A DNA stretch of 64,000 bases from Ignavibacteria bacterium (GCA_026416955.1 JAOAEE010000065.1:112313-176312), one strand, 5' to 3'; shown: positions 51,659 through 61,616, numbered from the stretch's first letter. The notes: generated by a model not told the origin, from the sequence alone. Program-made: numbers and translations.

Positions 51659-52885
51659 TTATTCAAAGCAAAAACTTGCAAAAGTTACAATTGATTTATT
51701 TGCCGAATCATCCCAAAAGTCGTAAGCAAGAAATTTTCCAACTCGAGGTTTTACAACTGACAAAATAGAATAAATTGGGGATAAACCACAAACTTTATAT
51801 CTATCTTTAACCTTTGAAATTTCGTTGAAGAAACCTTCGGGATTGCAATTTTGTATCAGTTCAATTAATTTCTTGTCGTGCTTGTGTATCTCGTCGAAAT
51901 AATCCATTCCATCGAAAGGGTCGTGGAATTTGCGACCAAAATGGGAAAAGTCTACACTTGCAACAAAAAGTGGTTTTTCATATTTTTCAAAAATTTTTTT
52001 TCGAAAAGTTTCGACGAAAATTTTTATTCTCTCGTTTGCCAATGGGGTAGAGTTTTGATAGAAAAACTCGTGGAAAGGTCCTACGAGAATAGGAATGATT
52101 GAAATTTGAGGATTTTGAAAGACATATTGCAGAAGAACAACTTGGAATTCAATTGAATGCTCAAAGCGATGAGCCTGCTCGTCGATAGTAAGTTCGAAAG
52201 GTAAGGAATTTGAAAGCTCGGTCAAGAATTCTTTTTCGGTCTTAGCTATTCCCAAAGGGGTTTCAAAATCCTTATAAGTGAACATAAAGTAGTCGGATGT
52301 TCCATAATGCGATGTACCAAAAATTACAAAGACGTCGTATTTGTTATCCTTTATGCTTCGATATGCTTCTGCATAAACGCGATGCGCAGGTTCTCCGATA
52401 AGGAAATCAATATGAGGTGCGATAATACAGTTAATATTTGGACTTGAGGAGTTGCTTTTTGCTTTCGTTAGTATGGATTGTAAGTATGAATTTAGTTCCC
52501 CTTTGTCTAATGGATATGAATGACCAACGCAAATTGGAGGCCGAACCGGTGAATTAATGTATGAAATGAAATCGTCTCGGACTTGGAAAAAATAGGGTGT
52601 TTCCAAATAGCATAAGAGGTTTAGGTCGTCGATTAAGCTATCTAAGCTTGTTAAAAATTGTGTAATATCTCCTTTGTACTCTTGTGAAATAATTTTTTCG
52701 AGTTGTCCTAATGTTGTTTTTCCATCAAAATATTGTAAAATTGGGGCGATTTCGACTGGGAAAATTAAAGGTTGATTTGCAATTTTACTTTGGTCGTAAA
52801 GAAGAATATTTTTCTTTTTGCCGTCCTCGATAATTCTTATCACAATATCGCCCCGAAGTTTTGGAATAACCCTATTTCTGTCCAT
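51659..52885 (-). CDS. amrB: AmrB/Memo-like protein with N-terminal PqqD-like extension
   Basis: A 408-residue protein. Residues about 135-408 form the Memo fold: CIIAPHIDFLIGEPAHRVYAEAYRSI near 155, FVIFGTSHYGTSDYFMF near 189, EQAHRFEHSIEFQVVLLQY near 234 and a late KVCGLSPIYSIL with cysteine. The three conserved residues of Memo (two histidines and a cysteine) are all there. Residues 1-115 are an added domain (RGDIVIRI, LIFPVEIAPILQYFDGKTTLGQLEKIISQEY) that resembles the PqqD/SPASM-binding-like winged fold. AmrS, the radical SAM partner, is at 24 kb. The role of the system is not established. It overlaps the small membrane gene by 14 bases. Confidence 0.87.
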   Translation of the reverse strand: MDRNRVIPKLRGDIVIRIIEDGKKKNILLYDQSKIANQPLIFPVEIAPILQYFDGKTTLGQLEKIISQEYKGDITQFLTSLDSLIDDLNLLCYLETPYFFQVRDDFISYINSPVRPPICVGHSYPLDKGELNSYLQSILTKAKSNSSSPNINCIIAPHIDFLIGEPAHRVYAEAYRSIKDNKYDVFVIFGTSHYGTSDYFMFTYKDFETPLGIAKTEKEFLTELSNSLPFELTIDEQAHRFEHSIEFQVVLLQYVFQNPQISIIPILVGPFHEFFYQNSTPLANERIKIFVETFRKKIFEKYEKPLFVASVDFSHFGRKFHDPFDGMDYFDEIHKHDKKLIELIQNCNPEGFFNEISKVKDRYKVCGLSPIYSILSVVKPRVGKFLAYDFWDDSANKSIVTFASFCFE

Positions 52886-53075
52886 TTTTACTATTGTTCC
52901 CTTTTAATTTAAACATCAAAAAGACAATAAAAAAAAGCCCAAAAAGATTTATTAAACTTGCAGTTAAAAACCAATAATTCTTTGTTAATATGAAAGGAAT
53001 AAGAAAAATAATAAATACCATTAGATTTGTACCCGCCAGTATTAACAATGCCTTTAATTGGTTTTGGTTCATCAT
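52872..53075 (-). CDS. Small two-segment membrane protein
   Basis: A 67-residue protein with two hydrophobic helices (about 9-29 and 36-56), a short basic tail (KLKGNNSKNGQK) and no recognised family. Two ATGs stand side by side at its start, the first (53075) overlapping the dapD stop by one base. Its end overlaps the AmrB start by 14 bases. Such tight packing with both neighbours supports it being a real gene translated from the lon-dapD-amrB transcript. Confidence 0.6.
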   Translation of the reverse strand: MMNQNQLKALLILAGTNLMVFIIFLIPFILTKNYWFLTASLINLFGLFFIVFLMFKLKGNNSKNGQK

Positions 53076-53899
53076 TACCTCAATGCTTGTTCTAATGTTG
53101 ATTTTGCATCTGTTTTTTCGTCTCTATACTTGATAATTATTGGGGTATAAATAGATAGACCGAATATTTTGGCAAAGTCGTTGTTGATTTGACGAGAACC
53201 GGGGATTACAACAGCGTTCTCTGGTATTTCCAATGGGTTATCCCGATTTGTTTGATACACTTCTTGTTTTACAATGTCGAAAACTTTTGTTGAGGAAGTT
53301 AAAATGACCCCAGCGGCAATTACTGCTCCTTTGCGGACAAGCACTCCTTCGTATACACCGCAATTTCCACCAATAAATACATCATCCTCGATGATAACTG
53401 GACGTGCTCCTACTGGTTCGAGAACACCACCGATTTGGGCAGAGGCACTTAAGTGTACGCGTTTACCAATTTGTGCACAAGAGCCAACAAGGGAGTGGGA
53501 ATCGAGTAAAGTTTCTTCGTCTACGTAGGCACCAATATTTACAAAGCTCGGGGGCATAATAATTACACTTTTAGCAATGTAAGTTCCATTTCGGATAGAA
53601 GTACCTCCGGGTACGATTCTTGGTGATTGAAGAATGTCGAACTGTTTCAATGGTAGTGTATCTTTATCGGAAAAATAGAAAGGGGTTGGATTTGAACAAG
53701 TAATTCTACCATACTTAAAAAGGAGCAATATTCCTTCTTTGACCCAAGTGTTCACTTTCCATTTGTTGTCGGGTTGGGGTTCTGCAGAGCGTATTTTGCC
53801 AGTATTCAGTCCTTCGATAAATTCTGAATAAAACTCCCGGAATATTTCATACGAATATTCCTTTTTCAAAAGTTCAATTTTCTCTTTTAGTTTTTCCAT
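53075..53899 (-). CDS. dapD: 2,3,4,5-tetrahydropyridine-2,6-dicarboxylate N-succinyltransferase
   Basis: DapD succinylates tetrahydrodipicolinate with succinyl-CoA in the DAP/lysine pathway. The 274-residue product has a helical N-terminal domain (to about 100) and a left-handed beta-helix from about 100. Its hexapeptide repeats are visible ([95 protein letters not shown]). The GARP and NCGVYEGV blocks are typical of the DapD family. It overlaps the end of lon by 26 bases. It implies the succinylase form of lysine and cell-wall DAP synthesis. Confidence 0.95.
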   Translation of the reverse strand: MEKLKEKIELLKKEYSYEIFREFYSEFIEGLNTGKIRSAEPQPDNKWKVNTWVKEGILLLFKYGRITCSNPTPFYFSDKDTLPLKQFDILQSPRIVPGGTSIRNGTYIAKSVIIMPPSFVNIGAYVDEETLLDSHSLVGSCAQIGKRVHLSASAQIGGVLEPVGARPVIIEDDVFIGGNCGVYEGVLVRKGAVIAAGVILTSSTKVFDIVKQEVYQTNRDNPLEIPENAVVIPGSRQINNDFAKIFGLSIYTPIIIKYRDEKTDAKSTLEQALR

Positions 53900-56372
53900 C
53901 CTGATTTTTCAACTTTTTGTTTTCATTCCAATTTAAAAATACATATGATAGAGCCTCGTTGATATGTTTAACAGGGATAATGTTGAGGCCTTCTTTAACA
54001 TAATTGTTCACTTCCACAAGGTCTGGTTCGTTATCTTTAGGAATAATTACAGTATTAATTCCAACTCTTTTAGCTGCAAGGAGTTTTTCGTTTAAACCAC
54101 CAATTGGTAAAATGTTACCTCGAAGAGTAATTTCCCCAGTCATTGCAACATCTCCCCTTATTGGAATTCCACTTGCAGCAGAAATTAGAGCCATAGCAAT
54201 TGTAATCCCAGCCGAGGGCCCGTCCTTTGGAATTGCACCTTCGGGAACGTGAATGTGGATTTCTTTTTTTGCAAAGAAATTTTTGGGAACATTTAATTCC
54301 TTGTAGTTGGCGCGAATGAATGAAAGGGCAGCTTTTGCAGATTCTTTCATAATGTCACCAAGTTGCCCCGTTAAAGTGAAGCGTTCTTGCCCTGGCATTA
54401 TTGCTACTTCGATTGGCATAGTGTCGCCGCCCACGCTTGTCCAAGCAAGACCAACTGCAACTCCGACCTTTGGTTCAAGGTCTTCTTTTTTAAATTTATA
54501 TTTTGGAACTTTAAGATATTCTTCAACTTGCTTTTCGTCGATGACAAATTTTTTTCGATTAATGAATTTTTTAAACTTTGGGTTCTCTTTAAGAGCAACT
54601 TTAAAATCCTTTTCTGGGTCTAAGTTTTGCTTTTTTTCGAATTCTGTAATGATATCCTTTATTTTTTTTCTAAATATTGAAGAAAGTTCTCGCTCCAAGT
54701 TTCTAACACCTGCTTCTCGCGTATACTCTCGAATTACCTTAACAATAGCATTGTCGGTAATATCGATTTTAAGGTTACTTATTCCATATTCTTCTTTTAT
54801 CTTTGGTATTATGTGTTTTTTTGCAATTTCAAGTTTTTCCGGTTCAAGATAACTCGAAAGTTCTATTATCTCCATTCTATCAAGTAAGGGCAAAGGGATT
54901 TCGTATTTTACATTGGCAGTAGTAATAAATAGTACATTGGACAAATCATACTCTACTTCGATGTAATGGTCTTGGAAAGAAACATTTTGTTCGGGGTCGA
55001 GCACTTCCAAAAGTGCTGCTGAAGGGTCGCCTCGGAAATCCATCGACATTTTATCAATCTCGTCCAGAAGAATTACTGGATTTATCGTACCAGCCTTTTT
55101 CATTGCTTGAATGATTTTGCCCGGCATTGCACCAACATAAGTTCTTCGGTGCCCTCGGATTTCTGCCTCGTCGCGAACACCGCCAAGTGAAAATCTAACG
55201 AATTTCCTTCCTAGTGCGCGAGCAATAGAACGAGCAAGTGAAGTTTTACCAACTCCCGGTGGACCAACAAAGCAGAGAATTTGTCGTTTTAAACTTCCGG
55301 CAACATTTAGAACTGCGATATATTCCAATATCCTTTCTTTGGGTTTTTCCAAATCATAGTGGTCTTCGTCTAAAATTTTCTTTACGTGTTCGATACTAAA
55401 GTTGTCTTCTGTTTTAGTCGACCAAGGTAAAGAAGTTAACCATTCCAAATAAGTACGATTTACGGAATACTCTGGCGACATTGTAGGAGTTTTTTTGAGC
55501 CTTTCCAACTCTTCAATTGCTTTTTTATAGGCGTGCTCTGGCATTTTTGCATTTTCAATTGCTTCTTTAAGTTGAGCTATCTCTGGGATAGCCTCTTCTT
55601 CCTCTTCAAGTTCTTTTTGTAAGGCACGAATTTGCTCTTGGATGTAGTATTTTTTTTGTGTCTTTTGAAGTTGACTTTGGACTTTCGAGTCTATTTCCTC
55701 CTCTATTTTTAATATCTCGAGTTCAGAGGTTAGAATTGAATTCAATTCAAAATACTGGTCTTTTAAATTAGTCTTTTCTAATATTTTTTGCTTAACTTCC
55801 ACAGTTTGGTGGATATTGGCAGCAGCAAAGTATAATTTGCGTATGGGGTCCTTGATATTTTCAAATGCAGAGTAAACATCAGGCGAAAGTAGTCTGTGCG
55901 ACCGTACATAGTTATAAAAAAGAACGCTGGCACGTCGCTCTAAAGCCAAAAGTTCTGGGTCCGACTCATCAAAAGTAGTTTGTATGGGAACTACTTGAGC
56001 AACAAGATATTCTTCTTTTTTTATTGGTTTTACAATTTTAGAATGATAAAGACCTTCTACTAAAACTTTAAGCAAATTATTTGGTAGTTTTACAACTTGA
56101 AGGATTTTTGCAGTAGTACCAAAGTGATAGATGTCGTCAAAACCGGGTTCGTCGATTGTAGGGTCTTTCTGTGCAGTTAAAAAGATAAATTTGTCTTTAT
56201 CCATTGCCTCGGTTATTGCAAGGATAGAGCTAGACCGCCCGATTAATACTGGATAAATCATAAATGGAAAAATTACAATGTCTCTTAAAGGTAAAATAGT
56301 TAAAACAGCGGGAATATTATTTGAATTCTCTTTTGGCATTTCACTATTGTTTTGTGTTTTATTATTTTTCAT
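53874..56372 (-). CDS. lon: ATP-dependent Lon protease
   Basis: An 832-residue Lon of the A type. The N-terminal substrate domain starts at about residue 25 ([22 protein letters not shown]). A long coiled-coil region (about 215-300) follows. The AAA module has Walker [21 protein letters not shown] near 386, Walker [12 protein letters not shown], and the sensor [14 protein letters not shown]. The protease domain has the catalytic serine in [17 protein letters not shown] and the lysine in [14 protein letters not shown] near 796. It degrades misfolded and regulatory proteins in the cytoplasm. It is the first gene of the lon-dapD operon, and the 71 bases upstream are shared with the diverging BtuF-like gene. 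Confidence 0.96.
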   Translation of the reverse strand: MKNNKTQNNSEMPKENSNNIPAVLTILPLRDIVIFPFMIYPVLIGRSSSILAITEAMDKDKFIFLTAQKDPTIDEPGFDDIYHFGTTAKILQVVKLPNNLLKVLVEGLYHSKIVKPIKKEEYLVAQVVPIQTTFDESDPELLALERRASVLFYNYVRSHRLLSPDVYSAFENIKDPIRKLYFAAANIHQTVEVKQKILEKTNLKDQYFELNSILTSELEILKIEEEIDSKVQSQLQKTQKKYYIQEQIRALQKELEEEEEAIPEIAQLKEAIENAKMPEHAYKKAIEELERLKKTPTMSPEYSVNRTYLEWLTSLPWSTKTEDNFSIEHVKKILDEDHYDLEKPKERILEYIAVLNVAGSLKRQILCFVGPPGVGKTSLARSIARALGRKFVRFSLGGVRDEAEIRGHRRTYVGAMPGKIIQAMKKAGTINPVILLDEIDKMSMDFRGDPSAALLEVLDPEQNVSFQDHYIEVEYDLSNVLFITTANVKYEIPLPLLDRMEIIELSSYLEPEKLEIAKKHIIPKIKEEYGISNLKIDITDNAIVKVIREYTREAGVRNLERELSSIFRKKIKDIITEFEKKQNLDPEKDFKVALKENPKFKKFINRKKFVIDEKQVEEYLKVPKYKFKKEDLEPKVGVAVGLAWTSVGGDTMPIEVAIMPGQERFTLTGQLGDIMKESAKAALSFIRANYKELNVPKNFFAKKEIHIHVPEGAIPKDGPSAGITIAMALISAASGIPIRGDVAMTGEITLRGNILPIGGLNEKLLAAKRVGINTVIIPKDNEPDLVEVNNYVKEGLNIIPVKHINEALSYVFLNWNENKKLKNQDGKTKREN

Positions 56373-56443
56373 AGACTGAATAATTTTATAATTAATTTAG
56401 AAACGAAATTGTTTAATTTACATTTGAAAAATCCTAATTTAAT

Positions 56444-57253
56444 ATGAATATTTGTTTCGACCAGTTAGGTAACAAATTATCTTTTAATGAAACACCGAAA
56501 CGAATTGTTTCAATCGTTCCTTCAATTACCGAATTACTTTTCTTTTTGGGGCTTGGTAATAAAGTTGTTGGGGTAACTCGATTTTGTACTGAACCAAAGG
56601 GAATAGTAGAGAAAATACCTAAGGTTGGGGGTACTAAAAATGTAAATATCAGTGTTGTAGAAAGTTTGAATCCCGATATTATTATTGCTAACAAGGAGGA
56701 GAACGAGAAGGAACAAGTTGAAAAACTACGGGATATTGCACCCGTGTGGGTTTCTTATGTTACCAATTTTGATACATCCATTGAATTAATAGAGAAAATT
56801 GGGTTGTTATTTGAAAAGGAAAAGATAGCAAGAACTCTCGTTGATAATATCCAAAAGAAAAAGGGAATTTTCGTTGAAAAAATGCAAAATTCGAAATATT
56901 TCCGAAAACGTATTATTTATTTCATTTGGAGAAAACCGTATATGATTGCAGGAAAAAATACATTCATAGATTCAATGCTTTCTATTTGCACATTGCAAAA
57001 TGTTTGTGAGGAAATCGGTACTTTATCAAGATACCCAACTGTGGATATTAGTATATTGGAAAAATTAAACCCCGATATTATTTTTCTTTCTACCGAACCC
57101 TATCCATTTAAGGAAAAGCATATTAATGAGTTTGCAAACATTTTTCCAAATGCTTTAATTAAAATTGTAAGAGGTGATTACTTCTCTTGGTATGGTTCAA
57201 GGATATTAGATGCATTTGACTATTTTCATATTTTGTTTGAACTTGAACGTTAG
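56444..57253 (+). CDS. BtuF-like helical-backbone metal receptor without signal peptide
   Basis: A 269-residue protein of the TroA/BtuF periplasmic-binding superfamily: PKRIVSIVPSITELLFFLGLGNKVVGVTRFC near 18-48, PKVGGTKNVNISVVESLNPDIIIA near 59-83, a long connecting helix, then YMIAGKNTFIDSMLSI near 166 and TVDISILEKLNPDIIFLSTEPYPF near 198. In the family it binds cobalamin, heme or iron chelates for an ABC importer. Here the protein begins MNICFDQLGNKLSF with no signal peptide or lipobox, so it would stay in the cytoplasm. No permease or ATPase gene is adjacent. The same signal-less form is known to me from other Bacteroidota, but its role is unclear. Confidence 0.8.
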   Translation: MNICFDQLGNKLSFNETPKRIVSIVPSITELLFFLGLGNKVVGVTRFCTEPKGIVEKIPKVGGTKNVNISVVESLNPDIIIANKEENEKEQVEKLRDIAPVWVSYVTNFDTSIELIEKIGLLFEKEKIARTLVDNIQKKKGIFVEKMQNSKYFRKRIIYFIWRKPYMIAGKNTFIDSMLSICTLQNVCEEIGTLSRYPTVDISILEKLNPDIIFLSTEPYPFKEKHINEFANIFPNALIKIVRGDYFSWYGSRILDAFDYFHILFELER

Positions 57254-57289
57254 GTTAGGTGAGATAATTACTACTTAAAAGGGAAAGAA

Positions 57290-58687
57290 TTACTTTTCTT
57301 TTTTGAACTTTAGATATGAAAGGTAAAAATTCATATTTGCCATTCTAATGTCCTTTATGATTGGTGTTGAATAGCCCAAAATTTTGTTGTTTAAAATGTA
57401 TTCAGGATTATGAATTTGTTGTGGTGATATTTTTCTTAATTCAGGAACGAATTTAAATATGTAGTCGCAGTTTGGGTCAAACTTTTTTGACTGTAGGAAA
57501 GGATTGAAAATTCTATATGCTGAGCGAGGGTCCGTGCCAACCCCAGCAACCCATTGCCAATTTCCAATATTTGATGAAGTTTCATAATCGAATAAGTATC
57601 TTGAAAAAAATTCTTCTCCAAGTTTCCAGTCGATTAGCAGATTCTTAGTTAGAAAACTTGCTACTACCATTCTAATTCGATTGTGCATAAATCCAGTCTG
57701 GGTTAGTTCCCGAATTCCAGCATCGACAAGTGGAATTCCAGTTTCAGCATTTTTCCATCTTTCGAAATACACAGGGTTGTTTTGCCAATTAACAATAATA
57801 TTTTTCTGAAAATTTTCGTAGGTTGTTTCTGGGTAGTGAAAGAGGATGTAATTAAAGAATTCTCTCCAAATTAACTCGTCGATAAAACTGTTCGCATTTT
57901 GTTTGTACGCCCAAGAAACAAGTTCCCTTATTGAAATGGTTCCGAAGCGTAAATGTGTACTTAAAAGGGAGGTTCCGCGGAGTGAGGGGAAATTTCTTAA
58001 CTCTTGGTAATTATTAACTGTTGTTGAAAATTCCTCCAAGAGTTTTTTGGGGGATTTTATTGCCCCTTCGAAAATAATTTTCTGCCGCTCAAAACCTAAT
58101 GATTCAATAGTTAGTGGTTTGACAATGATTTTTCCATTGTCAATCTCAGTAAGGACTTCGAAGCCATTGTAATTTGGAGTATTTATTTTGTTTGGTATTT
58201 GTAAGCGGTGGTAATATTTTAATTTTTCTATTAATCCCTTAACTGAATTTTTGTAATGTGAAAAAATTTTATATGTTGTTCCTTCGTTAGTTTTAACATC
58301 TTCTGGGTTAACAAGAAAATTATCGAAAATCAAAATTAAGTTATATGATTTGGAAATTTCATTGTCTCTTGCTTTGGAGTAGGGGTCGTTATCAGTCGAA
58401 GCAAATATAGAATTGATGTAATGATTCTGAGATAAGTAATTGAATATGTCGATGGGTTTACCATAAAATATGGCAAGGTTCGAATTAAATTTTGCTAGTT
58501 CATTTTTTAAACTAATTACTTGGTCGAAGATGAAGGTAATCCTTCGGTCTGTTGTGGGTAAATTTTTCAAAATGTCTTTATCGAATATAAATATAGGAAG
58601 TAAAGGAAGCTCGGAAGTGTAGTTTAAAACTGGGTTATCTGAAATGCGCAAATCCCTTCTAAACCAAGCAATATTAATCTTTTCCAT
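57290..58687 (-). CDS. phrB: Deoxyribodipyrimidine photolyase
   Basis: A 465-residue flavoprotein of the cryptochrome/photolyase family that uses blue light to split UV-made pyrimidine dimers. The N-terminus is NIAWFRRDLRISDNPVL. The FAD-binding C-terminal half has FIDELIWREFFNYILFHYP, GIPLVDAGIRELTQTGFMHNRIRMVVASFL, the KNLLIDWKLGEEFFSRYL motif and GNWQWVAGVGTDPRSAYRIFNP. The last blocks hold the tryptophans of the electron chain. I start it at the ATG at 58685-58687, 13 codons inside the open frame. Class I CPD photolyase is most likely; a cryptochrome function cannot be excluded. It implies exposure to light. Confidence 0.93.
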   Translation of the reverse strand: MEKINIAWFRRDLRISDNPVLNYTSELPLLPIFIFDKDILKNLPTTDRRITFIFDQVISLKNELAKFNSNLAIFYGKPIDIFNYLSQNHYINSIFASTDNDPYSKARDNEISKSYNLILIFDNFLVNPEDVKTNEGTTYKIFSHYKNSVKGLIEKLKYYHRLQIPNKINTPNYNGFEVLTEIDNGKIIVKPLTIESLGFERQKIIFEGAIKSPKKLLEEFSTTVNNYQELRNFPSLRGTSLLSTHLRFGTISIRELVSWAYKQNANSFIDELIWREFFNYILFHYPETTYENFQKNIIVNWQNNPVYFERWKNAETGIPLVDAGIRELTQTGFMHNRIRMVVASFLTKNLLIDWKLGEEFFSRYLFDYETSSNIGNWQWVAGVGTDPRSAYRIFNPFLQSKKFDPNCDYIFKFVPELRKISPQQIHNPEYILNNKILGYSTPIIKDIRMANMNFYLSYLKFKKEK

Positions 58688-58765
58688 AATTTTAAAAGTT
58701 CTAAATTTTTTAAAAGTTTTTTCCAAAGTTTTATTTTATAATTTTGTTGTTTTTTGGTAAGCGAT

Positions 58766-59563
58766 ATGGGATTTCCAAAAATTATGGGGATTTTGAATGT
58801 TACTCCCGATTCCTTTTCCGATGGGGGAATGTTTGTCGACCCATTTGCGGCAATAAAGTGGGGAATAAAACTACTTGATGACGGTGCGGATATGTTGGAC
58901 ATTGGTGGGGAAAGTACACGCCCGGGTTCTGAACCAGTTAGCATAACGGAAGAACTTAGAAGAGTGGTACCGGTAATCGAAGGGATAAAGCAAGAAAGAC
59001 CCGAAGCAATTATTTCGATTGACACAATGAAATATGAAGTTGCCGAGGCTGCAATTAGTGCGGGTGCTTCAATAATCAATGATGTGAGTGGCTTACAAAA
59101 TGATATTAGATTGGCTTCGCTTGCTGCCGAGAAAAATTGTGCTTTAATTGTTACGCATATGCAAGGAACACCGAAAACAATGCAAATTAACCCGACTTAT
59201 GAAAATGTTGTTGAAGAAATTTTTGAGTTTTTACAAAATCGAATTGAAATTGCAAGGAAATTTGGAGTTCAAACAGTTATTGCTGATGTTGGAATTGGTT
59301 TTGGCAAAACTGTGGAACATAATTGGGAGTTGTTGAGAAATTTGAAAAGATTTTATGATTTAAAAGTACCTCTTTTGCTTGGTATTTCGAGGAAATCTTT
59401 TATTGGTAAAACTTTGAACATCGATAATCCAATCGAAAGAGATTTACCAACTTTGTTGATACACACGCTTCTTTTAAATCAAAAAATTGATATAATCCGT
59501 GTACACAATGTCCATCAATTCCAAATGTTAAAGCAACTTTATCGCAAAATATATGAGAATTAA
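58766..59563 (+). CDS. folP: Dihydropteroate synthase
   Basis: FolP joins p-aminobenzoate to the pterin diphosphate in folate synthesis. The 265-residue product starts MGFPKIMGILNVTPDSFSDGGMF, the family signature with the metal and phosphate sites. Other motifs are LDIGGESTRPGSEPV near 47-61, ISIDTMKYEVAEAAISAGASIINDVSG near 88-114, ALIVTHMQGTPK near 131 and VPLLLGISRKSFIG near 205. I use the ATG at 58766 and not the in-frame TTG at 58754. Its end overlaps the OmpA-type gene by 11 bases. Confidence 0.95.
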   Translation: MGFPKIMGILNVTPDSFSDGGMFVDPFAAIKWGIKLLDDGADMLDIGGESTRPGSEPVSITEELRRVVPVIEGIKQERPEAIISIDTMKYEVAEAAISAGASIINDVSGLQNDIRLASLAAEKNCALIVTHMQGTPKTMQINPTYENVVEEIFEFLQNRIEIARKFGVQTVIADVGIGFGKTVEHNWELLRNLKRFYDLKVPLLLGISRKSFIGKTLNIDNPIERDLPTLLIHTLLLNQKIDIIRVHNVHQFQMLKQLYRKIYEN

Positions 59564-61571
59564 AATAATAGTAACTCAATGTTTCCTTTATTTAAGTCTT
59601 AATTGTGTTGTTTATTCAGAAATACAATGGGCTTCGTATGTCATAAATTATTCCTCAGAATTGAGTATTAAACAATTTTCTGTCGAGCAAGCACTTGGTA
59701 AGCCAAGCGTTTTACCAAAATATGGATTTTCTCCTTGTGCGTGGGCCCCTCGTTATATAAAAAACAAAGACGGAGAATTTCTTCACTTAGGTTTTTCGAG
59801 AAGCCAATTTGTTAGAACAATTATTATAAATTTAAACAATTCACCCGATTGCGTATATCAAATATATCTTTTCGATGAGCAGGGGAAAAAATACTTAGTA
59901 TATAATAAAACTGTTTTTGAGTTTAAAGAAGAAAAAGGTAAATTATTTAAAATCTTAATAGACAAGACTACCTATAAGGCCAAATCAATACTAATTATTT
60001 TTAAAACTTCTCATTTGAACGATTTCCTCCAAGTAGATGCTGTTGGAATTTCAGAAGATGATGAATTGAGCTATCAAGTTCGAATAAATGAAGTATTTAT
60101 TCCCCAATTCGAAATTTCTTTTCCAGTTAATTTGGGTAAGAACATAAATTCAGAATATCAAGAGTTGGCACCAGTTGTCACTCCAGATGGTAAACGAATA
60201 TATTTCACTCGGGATGGCCATCCAGCAAATTTTGGTTCACAAAAAAAACAAGATATTTGGTATTCGGATATAGACTCAATGGGGAATTTTTCAGCAGCAA
60301 CTATTCTTCCTTATCCAATTAACAACGAACATCATAACTTTGCTTTTGGTACTACCCCAGACGGTCGGTCCCTAATAATTGGCAATGTTTACAAACCCGA
60401 TGGAACTATGAAAAAGGGTGTATCTATAACAAATTTTGATGGTTTTGAGTGGAGTTTCCCAAAAGAAATTGTAATCCGAGAGTTTGAAAATTTAAATGAG
60501 AAAACAGCGTATTTCCTTGCCTTTAATGGTAGAATATTAATTTCTTCTCTCGAAGGTCGGGACACATATGGAGGTCTGGATTTATATGTAAGTTTTTTAC
60601 TCGATGATGGAACTTTTTCCAAACCTATGAACTTAGGACCGGATGTTAATACTGCCGACGACGATACGTCCCCATTTCTTGCTTACGATGATGAGACATT
60701 ATACTTTGCTTCTTCTGGACATCCCGGTTATGGAAATTTAGATATTTTTGTTACTCGGAGACTTGATACTACTTGGAGAAGATGGTCAGAACCTATCAAC
60801 TTAGGGAAAATTGTTAACACCGAAAATTGGGATGCATATTTTACTGTTCCAGCCTCTGGGGATTATGCTTACTTTGTTTCGACTAAAAATTCAATTGGAA
60901 AAGAAGATATTTTTAGAGTGCTTCTCCCCAAAACATTAAGACCAAAACCAGTTGTAATCGTCTCGGGTAAAGTATTAAATAAAAAGACGAATCAACCTTT
61001 GAAAGCAAAAATCCAATACGAAACTCTTTCGGATGGAAAAGTTGTTGGTATCACCGAATCAAATCCGCTTACAGGTGAATACAAAATAGTCCTTCCCGGT
61101 GGTTCACATTATGGTTTTTTAGCACAAGCAGATAGTTTTATGTCGATAAATGAAAATATTGATATTCGATTGGATTTAAGATATCAAGAGATATTTCGGA
61201 ATCTTTACCTTGTTCCAATTGAAGTTGGGGAAAGTATTCGCTTAAATAATATTTTTTTTGAATATAAAGATTATAAACTCCGCGAAGGGTCTTTTGGTGA
61301 ACTAAATAGGTTAGTAAAATTAATGAAAGAACACCCCGAACTTGTAGTGGAAATTTCTGGGCATACTGATAATATTGGGTCACCCGCTTACAATTTGAAT
61401 TTATCTTTAATGCGAGCTCGTTCTGTAGCCGATTATCTTGTTTCCCAAGGAGTAAACCCTCACAGAATTCAAGTACGCGGTTATGGGGAAATGCATCCAG
61501 TTGAAACTAACGATACAGAAGAGGGTAGACAAATGAATCGAAGAGTTGAATTTAAAATTTTGAAAAAATAA
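59553..61571 (+). CDS. OmpA-family envelope protein with PD40 propeller and carboxypeptidase-regulatory-like domain
   Basis: A 672-residue exported protein. After a signal peptide (about 1-22) comes a beta-rich domain of about 175 residues (WASYVINYSSELS...) that resembles discoidin-type domains but is not certain. PD40/WD40-like propeller repeats run from about 195-460 (ELAPVVTPDGKRIYFTRDG, FGTTPDGRSLIIGN, SPFLAYDDETLYFASSGHPGYGNLDIFVT, YFTVPASGDYAYFVS). A carboxypeptidase-regulatory-like sandwich starts near 468 (VSGKVLNKKTNQPLKAKI). The OmpA domain near 560-670 has the peptidoglycan site SGHTDNIGSPAYN near 600 and RGYGEMHPVETN. The order resembles PorE of the type IX secretion system, but the TPR N-terminus of PorE is missing, so that is only a suggestion. 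Confidence 0.85.
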   Translation: MRIKIIVTQCFLYLSLNCVVYSEIQWASYVINYSSELSIKQFSVEQALGKPSVLPKYGFSPCAWAPRYIKNKDGEFLHLGFSRSQFVRTIIINLNNSPDCVYQIYLFDEQGKKYLVYNKTVFEFKEEKGKLFKILIDKTTYKAKSILIIFKTSHLNDFLQVDAVGISEDDELSYQVRINEVFIPQFEISFPVNLGKNINSEYQELAPVVTPDGKRIYFTRDGHPANFGSQKKQDIWYSDIDSMGNFSAATILPYPINNEHHNFAFGTTPDGRSLIIGNVYKPDGTMKKGVSITNFDGFEWSFPKEIVIREFENLNEKTAYFLAFNGRILISSLEGRDTYGGLDLYVSFLLDDGTFSKPMNLGPDVNTADDDTSPFLAYDDETLYFASSGHPGYGNLDIFVTRRLDTTWRRWSEPINLGKIVNTENWDAYFTVPASGDYAYFVSTKNSIGKEDIFRVLLPKTLRPKPVVIVSGKVLNKKTNQPLKAKIQYETLSDGKVVGITESNPLTGEYKIVLPGGSHYGFLAQADSFMSINENIDIRLDLRYQEIFRNLYLVPIEVGESIRLNNIFFEYKDYKLREGSFGELNRLVKLMKEHPELVVEISGHTDNIGSPAYNLNLSLMRARSVADYLVSQGVNPHRIQVRGYGEMHPVETNDTEEGRQMNRRVEFKILKK

Positions 61572-61616
61572 TTTTCATAATTTCGTATTTTATTATTTAT
61601 TATATTATTTAAAAAA

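Noticed and set aside
54307..54852. 181-codon open frame on the plus strand opposite lon
   Set aside because: It lies fully inside lon on the other strand, its protein is low-complexity Ser/Phe-rich, and lon is certain in its own frame.
57254..57289. Possible terminator between the BtuF-like gene and the photolyase
   Set aside because: It is AT-rich with a weak A/T run, but I could not form a stem of useful length.
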